Source: Clytia hemisphaerica (taxonomy: Eukaryota > Cnidaria > Hydrozoa > Leptothecata > Clytiidae). Taken from it: a stretch of DNA of 64,000 bases. The position numbers were made by a program, and so were the translations under genes. Positions 22,905 through 34,500 of this stretch are shown here, in pieces (position 1 is the first letter of the stretch; each line of letters starts with the position of its first letter). The notes under the pieces were generated by a model, which searched no databases, was not told where the DNA came from, and saw only the letters and a program-made list of their open reading frames with translations. The stretch lies in assembly GCA_902728285.1 (NCBI GenBank), contig CACVBU010001153.1, positions 372,001 through 436,000 of the forward strand, read 5' to 3'.

Positions 22905-23211
22905 CTATAAATTTTGGTAGAATTCGAATTAGATAGCAGTTTTGTGCTTGTTGAAAAGATAAACAGGAGCGGAATATTATCGAGAAAAAAAAGAAGCTGA
23001 AAATGAAGATTGAAAATCAAGAACAAAATAAACTTAATAGACCAAGATCATAGCACGATTCTACAAGAAGTTCCTTTTCTTCTTCTGCATTCTTCATCTT
23101 CATTTTTAAATTTTTTAAATTTTTTTCTTCTTTGATAATATTCCACCCCGGGATATATTTTAAACGAGCACAAAACCGCTATCAAATTCGAATTCTATCA
23201 AAAGTTAAAGT
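22905..23211. mobile_element. Fold-back element family P, copy 1
   Basis: The left arm has GAATTCGAATTAGATAGCAG, TTTTGTGCTTGTTG and GGAATATTATCGAG; the right arm has the inverted versions. The centre is GAAGATGAAGA-like. A diverged fragment of one arm lies at about 52178-52290. It is non-coding. Confidence 0.65.
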
Positions 23212-23709
23212 CTTTTTTGTCTCCGCAAACGTTTAATACAATATTATGTATGTAGTAAAAGCCGTCTTAAAATGAAAATGGCTAGCCCTGTTTCAATCCA
23301 AGTTTTTGCCCCCCCCCCTCAGTTTCGGTATGGTGTAGTTTTCTCAGATTTTCAGGAAATTTTTTTCAAAAAAGAACTAATTTTAGCGAAATTTGTTCTT
23401 GCCAAAATAATTTTTGTCCTAAATTCTCATTCTCATTGAGAGATTAACCTATGAATTTTTACCCCTTTGAGGGATTTTTGAGGGATAAACCTGTTTTGCC
23501 TGGGTGAACATCGAATAGGAGAGTTTTTAACTGTATACGCCTTTTTATATTAAAGAGTTGACTCAATATCTATGTTTCAAACTTAGAGTTTCATGGCGCT
23601 CAGGCACCAATCATCAGTGAAATGATATAAGCCACTTTATAAATATTCTGTTTTTCCATTTCATCATAGATATTCTCAACGTTTTCAGAAAACTCATCTT
23701 GAAATATTC
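23212..23709. other. Unassigned AT-rich sequence
   Basis: A C10 run near 23310 resembles the poly-G ends of families G and H, but no partner end was found. No gene is supported. Confidence 0.35.
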
Positions 23710-24006
23710 TTATGGTATCGCGGCGTATAAGGGTATGTTTTTCAAAATAGCAGAAATGCACTGTAAAGGTGGACTTTTGACAAATGCACTGTATGGGTGG
23801 AAATTTCAGCAAATCTAGGAAAAATTGGAAATTTTTACCCCAAAATCTTGATTTTTTTGCTCTAAAAAAGTTTAAAATTTGAAAACATGCACTGTAAGGG
23901 TATGAATTTCACCGATTTTTTTCTGCACTGTAAGGGTGTGCGATTCTAAAAGCCAATTTTTTCGCCGCACATACCGTCAGTTGGTAAACCCACTGCCCCC
24001 CCCCGG
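23710..24006 (-). mobile_element. Poly-G-ended MITE family H, copy 2
   Basis: It ends with CATACCGTCAGTTGGTAAAC and a C10 run, the reverse complement of the left end at 5703. The internal 'gcactgtaagggt' blocks occur three times. It is homologous to 5703-5975 in the opposite orientation. Confidence 0.7.
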
Positions 24007-24745
24007 GTATGAAATACATACTTTAAGCATGAAAAATATAACATTTTTGTGAAGGGATTGGGCAAAAAAATTATATTTAGAATATTTATTAATTTTTTAC
24101 CAATTTAAACGTATACTGGCATGAAAACGAGTTTTAAGTTAATTTCATACTCAAAGTTTCATGGTAATCTTCTGTGAAATGAATATTCTTATAGAGTACA
24201 TACTTATAAAGGAAAGTTTATAACCTTTAGTTCATATTCTTTGGTTACGTGGGAAAGTTAAATCTAGTTTGGTGACAAAATCTTTAGGAACAACTTTTCA
24301 ATAACAATTTTTCAAACTTAGTTTTTCATTTTTCAAAAAAAATTAATACGTAAAAAATAACTTTTCGCATCGAATCATAATTTAAAAAAAATATTGCTTA
24401 GCAACGTGTTAGAATCATTAGTAAACGAGTGTTCATCAGAATAAAAAGAAAGAAAAAGTTATAATTACACTGAAAAGAAATTCTTACTAAATTCTAACTC
24501 ACTTACTTAGTAACTCAAAAAAACACGTGTCTGAAACAAAAGACGGGGGTTATAAAACATTTAATTAGCTTATATTTCAATATATCATAACCCCCGGATT
24601 AAAAGTAAATTGCCAACAAGTCCAAAAAATGTTAAATGAAGAGTTTGCAACAGAGATAGTCTTCACATTCAAGAAAACTCATTTACAAAAAAACACATAC
24701 TCCAGTGAGGTCACAGAGACCAACAGGACAACAGGAGGAGCAATA
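24007..24745. other. Upstream region of the secreted discoidin-like gene
   Basis: AT-rich, with no recognisable promoter element, gene or repeat family. A 39-codon open extension upstream of the chosen ATG at 24746 is not used because it would bury the signal peptide. Confidence 0.4.
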
Positions 24746-27012
24746 ATGTTGTGTTTAGTTTTCCTTTTAGTGAGTTTGGTTGCTTTCTCAACTGGATTAG
24801 AAAATGCAGGAATTGTACACATCCGAAAGCTAGGCTTCGATCAAGACCCAAAGACTTTTTCACACGAGGTAAGTTACACACGTTTTTTATAAGAACATCC
24901 AAATTTTTTAAAGTCTTCTGATGTTCTGAGCTTTTTGAGTTTCAAGCCTAAAAATGTTCTTAAAATATTCTTAATATCATCATTTTCTGATGTCTGTATT
25001 TTCCTAAGAAATCGGGTCTTTTCTAGTCCACAAAGCCCTAAAATGTTCTTAACTTGTTCATAATAATTTAGCTAAAGAATCTATATGTTCTTATATAGTT
25101 TTTTCTTATTAAAAGTTTAATTTTGAAAGAATTTTGAATTTACAAATAGAGAAAAATAAAGAGAACACATTGAAAAGTTCCATCCAGTGTATGACAGCTC
25201 AAAATAGTCTCTCGAAGGGTCGCGATTTTTCCTTGTTTGGAACTCTTCAAGCATACGAAAACTATGAAAAGTCTTAAATCTTTCTAAGATCCCATTTTTC
25301 GCAAAAACTTTCAACATTCTCCAGCCCTAGCACTGCGGGTCATAATTTCTTAATAACTTTAATTTGCATAAGCCTCTGGTCTCGTCCCTTGAAACAAACT
25401 TTCGCTTCATTGGTTTATTGGTTTATCCAATTCAAAAGTTTCTTTTTTACCCAGCTTATCGCCCCTGGCCCTCTCATATCATCTTTACATGGTCTCGCTA
25501 ATTCAAAATTCGCCTTTACCTTCAATGCATAATCTCTTGGTCTCGTTCATTCAAACAAATTTTCCCCTTTTACCCTAACAGGTCATCATTCCCTGGGCTC
25601 GCCCATTCAAACCAGGATATTGTGAATCATGGGAATGGCACACCGACGAAAGATACAGAGAAAGACGAACTCAAATCTGCAAGAAACTCGGAGGACGTAA
25701 GTCTATTTTCGGACAGTTTTACTATATTTCGAAAAGGGTTTTTTCTCGGACACTTTGGAATCGTTTATCAAAGACAATTTTTGATGATGTGATGTTCATG
25801 ACGTAATACTTAATACGGAAGCACCAAAAAAGACCAGTTGTTTGCCACTAGGTTTTGAATTTGAAACGAATGGTGAACACCCGGGCTACTTTGGGTGCTT
25901 CCGTATAAAACATTACGTCATGAGATACCATCATTTTTCTTCTTTCTTTCAGAACGAAAACACGAATGTGACTCACCAAGCGGATTCTGCCGTGACAAAT
26001 GTCCTTTCACAAACGGAAGTTATCCATACTGGCGTATCCGTAATGCGGAACCCGTCTCCTTTGTTTACTTGATCAAGACACTTCAATTTTTTGATAACGC
26101 TAATGCAAGAAAAGCACTTTCCGCTGATCCAAGTAAAGGATACGCTAGCTCCAGATATGCACCAGGTAAGGTTTATCGAATTCTAAAATGTAGACTTTGT
26201 ATTTATGAGAATGTCAATGCAATGACTTCAGAAACTGTGACGTCATTCCTTCCTGGTAAACTTAAATCAAAACTCCTTTAAAGTCCGGTCTCCACTCTCG
26301 CACAAAATGAGCGAAAACTTTTCGACGTTTCTGTAAGGTCATTGGTCAGTTGAAAAATGGAGCAATTCCATTGGTCAAAATTGACGTAACGGTTGAAAAA
26401 CTTCCTTCAACTTTTTTTGTTTGCGCGAAACTTTTTTATGACGTTAGGCAAAAAAGGTTGAGAAAAAAACTGTCCGCCCATTTCGCGCGAAAGTGGATGC
26501 CGGTTCATTCAAGACGGTTCATTCAAAAGCGAGTTTTAAATTTATAACAGATCAATTCCTTCCATCATTGTATTTAGGCAAGATTCATCAGAAATTTTCA
26601 GAAAGAAAAGCCTCTTTATATAACTCGCTGAGATGAAAATCTATCTAAGACGAAAGAACTTTGTACATTGTAAATCTAAAAAAGCATACCTTCTCTAATT
26701 GTATTTCACCATGTAGGATATTCACCAAGCAACGCTTTCGACAACAATCCAGAATCTGTTTGGGCGCCAAATGGTATCTCCAGTAAAGGGTTGAATTGGA
26801 TCGCTTACGAATTCCAAAACCCCGTCAAAATTAACAGCATCCGAATCCAGGGCGATTCTGATCACCGTGACCGCATCCCATCGACGTTCTACGTTGAAGC
26901 ATCGTGCGAAAAATATTTCAAAACGTACGCTTCTCAATGGACCATTGAGAATTTCGACCGTGTTGTTGATAAGAGATATAACCGCCCACGACAAAATAGT
27001 GGTAGATGGTAA
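24746..27012 (+). CDS. Secreted protein with F5/8 type C (discoidin-like) C-terminal part
   Basis: Exons 24746-24868, 25582-25696, 25953-26165 and 26717-27012, with phases 0, 1, 1 and clean GT-AG sites, give 248 residues. The start at 24746 is chosen because MLCLVFLLVSLVAFSTG is a textbook signal peptide. Residues about 42-150 form a cysteine-containing region I do not recognise (KPGYCESWEW, HECDSPSGFCRDKC). From about residue 152, YSPSNAFDNNPESVW then NWIAYEFQNPVKINSIRIQG matches the opening strands of F5/8 C domains, which bind carbohydrate or phospholipid outside the cell. The protein stops early, at SGRW, before the usual closing R...GC of that fold, so the domain is short or divergent. 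MITEs lie in all three introns (families A and K, and an unnamed element at 26283-26515). Confidence 0.7.
24875..25112 (+). mobile_element. MITE family A, copy 9, at +7 of an intron
   Basis: TACACACGTTTTTTATAAG begins six bases after the exon 1 donor GTAAGT of the secreted gene. Internal blocks are conserved; the right end (TTCTTATTAAAAGTTT) has decayed. Confidence 0.8.
25798..25921. mobile_element. Hairpin MITE family K, copy 2
   Basis: ATGACGTAATACTTAATACG at the left and TATAAAACATTACGTCAT at the right, with shared GGAAGCACCAAAA and CGGGCTACTTTG blocks. It lies in intron 2 of the secreted gene, about 30 bases before the acceptor. Confidence 0.85.
26283..26515. mobile_element. TIR element, about 235 bp, in intron 3 of the secreted gene
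   Basis: CCGGTCTCCACTCTCGC at the left and GCGAAAGTGGATGCCGG at the right are imperfect inverted ends. The internal blocks GTCATTGGTCAG and CCATTGGTCAAAATTGACG are unlike the other families here. Single copy in the window. Confidence 0.5.
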
Positions 27013-28545
27013 ATGACGCCCACCGCCCATTATCATAGACGGTTTTTATAAAGCTAGATTTACATTGTGAATTTATTTTAGTTATTTCATTGATTAGAAT
27101 TTTTAAGTTGAGCAAAATCTCCATCTCTCTCTTCAATCTCTCTTCTTTCGGCGCTTTTTTTCAGTCTCAGTTCGCAAACCTTTTCCTCTCATATTTTCTG
27201 TATTCAAGCTTTCGATCACTTTTGAACAACTCTCTTTTCTTTTCCTTCTAGCTAGACCATTTCAAATTATTTTATGACAATCACAACACCATTTTAGATA
27301 TTTTATATTACTTTTCATTTTTTCCAATTTTCAAAAATTGCGATGTAAAAATATTTGTTTTGGTTTTTTGAAAACAAAACAAACCTCATAAACAAAAAAA
27401 TTGTTATCCCTGATAATTCAAAATAACGTTCGTCCTTCCAAAATTCCCCATTTTATTTGGAAAATAAATGTTTTTCATTACCACTGCCAGCCCAATGTAC
27501 AAGAAAAAAATATCCATAAGTTTTGCGGTATGACGAGTGAACGAGTGTCCGGTCAAATCCATTTCTATGTTCCGATTGAAAGCAATAAAACATTTTGTCC
27601 ACAAATGGAACCATTCAATGTAGTAAAACCGTCTCTACCGATCTTTCAATTTTTATAAAAATTTAAGTCCCTTTTCAGGCAATCTCTTTATATCAATAAG
27701 ACAATAATAACAATACGACTTTTAGGTACCAGCCTCTCTCAGTTTTATTGAAAATAATTCAAGTCCTTTTCTCTGTGTATCTATAAATGTAGCCTCATCT
27801 CTATTGAAGATGAAGCTCGACGCGTCCCAGTCAATAAACGTAACTGAACAAACGATGAGAATGACAATTTTATACAATGTTTGAAATAATTATTAACAAA
27901 CCTCTGCGACCAAGAAATTCAGGCTGGTCAGTGTTCTTGGTGAATCATACAGATAACCTCCGATCACACCACGTCTTCACATCACTGTCGAGAAGAATAT
28001 TCGAAAATTACAGTCCGACGCTCTCTAATTCGATTTTCAAGAGATATTGGATTTTCATCGAATAAAAGGGAACTATCGAATAGTAGAGCGTCCTCTATGA
28101 GTTTCTTGTTGACGGTGACTTTTAATATTATCGCGAATAATGATACATTTTTCCTTCTTTGAAATCTTACCGTAAATCTTACTTTAGACTATAACATAAG
28201 CCCCCACTGAGAGTTTAGGTGAGTGACACAATAAAAGTATAAACAATTAATCTACAAGCCTATCTTCTAAGGTCACCTCCTAAAATTAACTCTACAATCC
28301 TTCCAAAAACTGTCCTAATCACAAGCATCTATGAACACATAACTTGTTTTGGGTGACCTGGCATGATTTAGGGAGGCTGACATGTTTGAGGACCTTTACT
28401 TGTGTCTTGGCGCCCACAATTTGTTTGGGGGACCTAGCATGTTTGAGAGGAACTATTATTTTGAAATCAAAATATATTTGAACATTAGCAGTTCAAGAGG
28501 GATTCAAATTATACATACCCTAACACAAGACATCGTTTGGGTGAA
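27013..28545. other. Convergent 3' region of two genes
   Basis: The secreted gene (plus) and the unnamed conserved gene (minus) converge here. AATAAA-type sites occur at about 27465 and 27585. 28014-28145 is a family D MITE (CTCTCTAATTCGATTTTCAA, TATCGAATAGTAGAGCGTC, TTTCTTGTTGACGGTGAC). No other gene is supported. Confidence 0.45.
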
Positions 28546-31500
28546 TCAAGAGACATGATTGCGGAGTGATCTTAAGTATTTGTATTTACTCCAAGCAGCT
28601 TGACAACACGTTTCAACCTATGAAAACAGAGAAAATAACAAATGGAGCGATGCTCAAGTGGTTAAAGCATCAGCTTTACAAACAGGGGGTATGAACAAAT
28701 AGGTCCCGCGTTTATCCAACATATTAGACAGATGGATAAGGACAATATTTCAGTTGGGTAGGCCAGTAAATCTAGGACTTTTAGACAGTCTTTTGATTGC
28801 TTTCACGGGGTCCACGGCCAATCAGCTCGGTTATTTATGAACTGGACGGAACATTGAAAAGGAGCGGTAATTCGAACCGGGTCCCCAACTGAAATATTGT
28901 CCTTATCCATCTGTCTAATATGTTGGATAAACGCGGGACCTATTTGTTCAAAAGTGAAATAAAAGTCATCACAGAATTGCAGCAGAATTGCTTTTAACAA
29001 AAACTACAGGGGATCGGATACTTTGGCTAAGTCTTTTTTTACTTTTCTTTTTACCCCTTCTTCTTCTAAACCCTCGCAAAATGATAAACATATATCTTTC
29101 CAACCAACTTACTAGAGAAGTATCAACAAGGAGTGCTTTGCATTGCTGGTGTACATACCTAAACAAGATAAAAAGAAATTTTAAGTCTTCTGCATTGCAA
29201 TATAATTTTTATAGATCAGTCAAGCACGATTACAATCATGGACTTTAATGTTTGAGAAAAACACTGGAAAATGCTCTGGAAAAACCATGGAACGGCCCCC
29301 TCTAATGAATAATGACGAAATGCCAAAAAAACTTGCTGAACCTGCCTCTTTTTTAGAGGTAGTTCGTCTGTTGAGGGAAGAAATTCTGGAGACCTTAATC
29401 CTGTGTTAAGCTAAAGCTAATAAGGCTATTAATCAAAGATCAATATTATTTGTTTTGCATGACTATAACATCAAATCATAAACTAAATCACATCTCAAGA
29501 TGGATTATTAGAAGTAGAAGAAATCAGAATCTTTAAAATTCAAATTTTGATGGGTTTTTGAGGTTACTACAATCCACCGAAAAGTAACCTCAAAAATCAC
29601 ACCAAATCTTCAATATTTTTCGCACTTTTTTTGACCAAGTGTTGCCATGTTAGTATAGAGTATGCTCTCAAGTTTTTAGATGTTAAAATAGTTTTTACTA
29701 AAAGATGTGGTGTTTCAAAGGTTACCCTATAAAAATACCCCATAAAATCTTCCGAAAAATTTATGACAATACCGTGCTAAGACATCGACCCTGGGTGTAA
29801 AATTTCAAAGCCTAAAAATGATTATTTATGATTTTATTCTAAATTTACCAAAAAGAGCAATTTTTTGACTTTCTAAAAATGTCACACAATTTTTGACTGT
29901 GTTCTGGTCCAGATGGTTTCCCAGCAATAGTCCTGAAACAATGTAAAGAAGAATTAGCCATCCCATTGTGCCATCTATGGAAAAACAGTCTGGAAAAAGG
30001 AATTGTTCCAAACAAATTGAAAAAATCAACTATAACCCCAATCTACAAAGGAGGAAACAAATCACTGGCTGCAAACTACCGACCAGTCGCCTTAACATCA
30101 CACGTTATAAAGATCTTTGAGAAAGTCATCAGAAAACACATTGTCAAACACATGGAGGAAAATAACCTTTTCAACCCAAATCAGCATGGCTTTAGAAGTG
30201 GAAGATCTTGTCTGAGTCAGCTCCTTGAACAACATGATCTTATATTAAACTTACTTGACAAAGAGACCAATGTAGATGTTGTTTACATAGACTTTTCTAA
30301 AGCTTTCGATAAAGTGGATCATTCAATTGTTCTGTCAAAATTCAAAAGGCTAGGAATAACTGGTAAAATCTATAATTGGATAGAGTCCTTTTTGAGAGAC
30401 AGGCAACAAACTGTAGTGGTTAATGGTGTGAAATCAAACAACCAAGAAGTTATCTCAGGTGTTCCACAAGGAAGTGTACTTGGACCCCTGATTTTCCTGA
30501 TACTCATTGGAGACATAGATGAGAATGTTATCCAATCTATCGTCAAGTCCTTTGCAGATGACACTCGCACAACCAAGTCAATAAAGAATGCTGAAGATGT
30601 AAAAATATTGCAACAAGACCTTCAGATTTTATATCATGGACAATCGCAAACAATATGAAATTGAATGATGCAAAATTTGAATTGCTACGTTATGGCTCAA
30701 ATACAGAAATCAAAAATGAATCTCACTATACCTCACCATCAGGAGATAAAATTGAAGGAAAGGAATATGTTAAAGACCTGGGAGTTCTTATGTCCAATGA
30801 TTGTCTATTTAAACATCAAATTGAATCAATAATTGAAAAAGCCAAAAACATCATTTCTTGGATATTACGTACCTTCACTTCCCGCTCTACACATACCATG
30901 ATCACTCTCTATAAATCACTTGTGATCCCTATACTGGAATATTGCTCCGCGTTATGGAGCCCCAGTAATATTAGTCTTATTCAAAGACTTGAAGAGATCC
31001 AGAAATCATTTTTAAAACAAATAAAAGGAACACACCAAAACTATTGGGAAAGTCTAAAGAAGCTTAGAATATACTCACTTCAAAGAAGGAGAGAACGCTA
31101 CAGGATCATATACACCTGGAAAATATTGGAAAATCTTGTGGCAAATATCAATGATTGCTTCAAATCTAAAGACCATCCAAGATTAGGACGAATGTGTTTT
31201 AGCAAATACGCCGGTCCAAACAATTCAAAATTACGCGACAGTACCCTGACTATACAAGGAGCAAAACTTTTCAATGCAATGCCAAAGAGCATTAGAAACT
31301 TGAAAAATTTAACTGTTGACAAATTCAAAAATGCACTTGACAAACACTTCCCGATGAACCCCAAATCCGTGGTTATACAGGGTGCAGGAGAGTTGACTCA
31401 AACTCAATTTTAGACATGAAATCTCTCTGCTGATCCATTTCTTCCTTCAGGAATTATGGATTGAATGAAGATTGTGGTGTGGATCAAAAGATTCTTGCCA

Positions 31501-34500
31501 GAGCGGTACGCTCAAACATATCCAAAAGTATCCAAAAGTAAGTATCCCTCCCCCCCAGTGGCAATGCTTAGTGCAAACGACCTTCCCACCGACTTTTCCA
31601 ATGCCCTTCAACATTGCCACTGGGGGGAAGGGGGAGGAGGGTTGTCTCACAATTTTCGTCCATGATTGTACATTTAGCAATGTTGTAAAAGAACCAGTAG
31701 GCTAGCTGGTAGCAAATGACTGTTCTCAACTTTCAACTTATGGTGAGTCTATGTATACTCAGATGTAAAGATTAAAGCTGACATAAAACTCTTCAGTGAT
31801 TGCCTTTCCATTATTAAGACTTAAATATTTGGATGGGTCACAGGCAAGGAACAACAAAAGTTTATTTATTGATTGATAAAGCTGACAAGTTGTAGGCTAA
31901 TACCTAAAAGAATTCTACATAGTGCAAATAGACTCAAACTCTAAAACTTGTTATCAGAGAGTCATCTAAAAACTTTGGGCCTTTCCAGAAAAAAATTTGA
32001 ATATGGGGGGTGGAGGATATAACATATCTTGGAAATTTACACCCCGGACATTGTGACTTTTGACCCCTCGGCCAGCAGGTCTAACCCCCAGACAAGCATC
32101 AATTGACCCCCTGGATATTCAAAATTACCCTCAAACAGAGCAAAATAACCCTCAAACAGACCAAGTTTACCCCCCGGACAAGGCAAATTTAGTAGATTTT
32201 TCACTACCCCCGGGCACTATATCCTCCACCCCCATGTACGGACATTTTTTGGAAAAGTCCATTAGCATTACTGGATGAGTTTGCGAGCAGCTCTCATTTT
32301 ATTACATTGCATCAGACTGAAGGAATAGAAGAGTTGACAACGAAGGCGTTGCGCTGGATCGTTCATTTTGGTGGCCAGAATGTATTGCTTCTTCGATATC
32401 ATACCAGCTGTCTTCGCCTGGAAAATGAAAAAAGTTTTAAGATCATGCTCTGGGGAGGGGGTACTTATACAAAAATCGGTGCTAGGTGTTTGCCGCTTTT
32501 GTCTCTCTAAGGGTAACTTTTTCGCAAAATTTTGTCCCTCTACGGGTCGGTACGATTCGGTTTTCTGAGGTCCAGTCCGCACATACCCGACATATACCAA
32601 CTCTATATATTTCTGAGCATTTTTCTGGGAAAGTAAAAACGAGATAGACAAATTTTTGATTTGTCTTAGGTTTTTTGTCCAGTTAAGTTCTTTTTGTCAG
32701 AAATGGCTAGATAGTCTGATACACACACTCGCATTGTTGAAGTAAACACAAAGGGGTTAGATTTAGGTTAGACTCTTGGATTGGAAATGAAGCCACTTAT
32801 TTCCCATCCAAAACACGTGACCTGCGCGGTTTTCACAAAAAAGCCAGATTGAAAGTAAAAACCATTTATCGCTTGAAAACAAAACAATGGCTACATTCAA
32901 TCTGTCATTCTAAATGCTCTCTAGCCCATTCGGCCTTTAAACTCAATGACTTACATGCTTATGAAAGTAATCACCTAGGGCGGAATAAGCACCGCCAAGG
33001 GTGGACAAGTAGGATGATACATATTCGTTCTGCATTTTCTGGAGAATGTAGGGACTCAATATCGACCAGCTGTGAAAAAAGAGAAAAGTAAATTGAATTT
33101 AATTTCAGTCTCGTATCCATAATGCAATTCATGACATGCACAACCGCAATGACTATACGAAATTATGCAACTTTTCTGTTTTTGTTCCACCCAAAACGTC
33201 AATTTTTCTATTGTTTTTAAGTAACATATTGGGTGGAAAATTTCTCTCAGAAGACTCTCTAGTGGTACCCATAATGCAATGGGAATGAGTTAATGACAAC
33301 ATAGTAGAGGACCAACCCGTAGGATCCGTATACTACAGCCATTTCTTTGACCATAAAAACTTTTGCCAGGCCTAATTCGCGGGCCCCATCTCAAAAAAGT
33401 CTAAAACAAAATCCTATCGAGCCAATCACATGCGGTTGAGTCCAAAGAAAGATGCTACGGATCCTAAGGGATGGCCCTTACTAACAATGAGAAATAAAAA
33501 GTATTCTTTTTTATGAGAACCAGTAAATATTTGATGAGACTTGGATGTTCTTATCTTTTTGGCACTTTGAGCCTCAAATTGTTCTCATCATGTTCTTATT
33601 TCTAAGGTATATAAAAAATACAATAAGCTTGTCTTACCATAAAAGTTCTTTATCAAAAGCCAACTTTTTCAATTCTTGTGTACTTTGAATGGTAATTTTG
33701 TATTTGAATTTCTTTTCGGGTCTGTCAGTGTCAATTATGATTGGTAATATCTTGATTGAGCCAAAACTTTTGAGGTCCATTTGATGCCTTTCTGAAAGAC
33801 AATCCAATTAACTACACATTTTTATAAAGCAACTCCAATTTTTGGGTCAGGGCTGGGGTTGCTTAGCATTCTAGCTTATTTTCTGAAAAATTAGTTTTAA
33901 CCAACCCTGATATTATGACATTTATGCTTTGTGGGTCAAGGGCTATCGTTTCCCATGGTTAGATTATCTAAAAAGCTTTTTACTTTACGAGATAATGAAA
34001 AGAATTTGGCAAACTTGAGGCCTCGAGCCTTAGCAACCTGGTTATTAAAAGGTGTATTATTCTAGCATAGAATGGAAGCCTAAGTACCCCCCCCCCCCTT
34101 ACTTAGGCAAAAATGTGTATGTGTGGACGGTAAAAGGATAGGTAGCACTTTTTTCAAAAATGGAAGAAAATTTGTTCAAAAAGTCTCTCTAAGGGTCAAC
34201 TTTTCAGCTAAAATTAGTCTTTCTAAGGGTCGGTTTTCGGAGGTCCCGTCCGCACATACCCCTCATCCACCAACCTATTTACCCCTGAATAGCCCCTATA
34301 AAATTTCAAAATTTGCAAAAAGAAAACCTTAGGAGAATTCCTCTTCATACCTTTAAGTGAAGGTGGACGAACTAAAATCTTTTACCCCCATGAAATGTTA
34401 GTATAACATTCTACCCCATTGAAATGAAAAAAACTTTAAGCTCCCCTGTCTTCCCATGGATAAAATTTGAATGGTTAACTTATTCCTGGTTCCAGTAATT

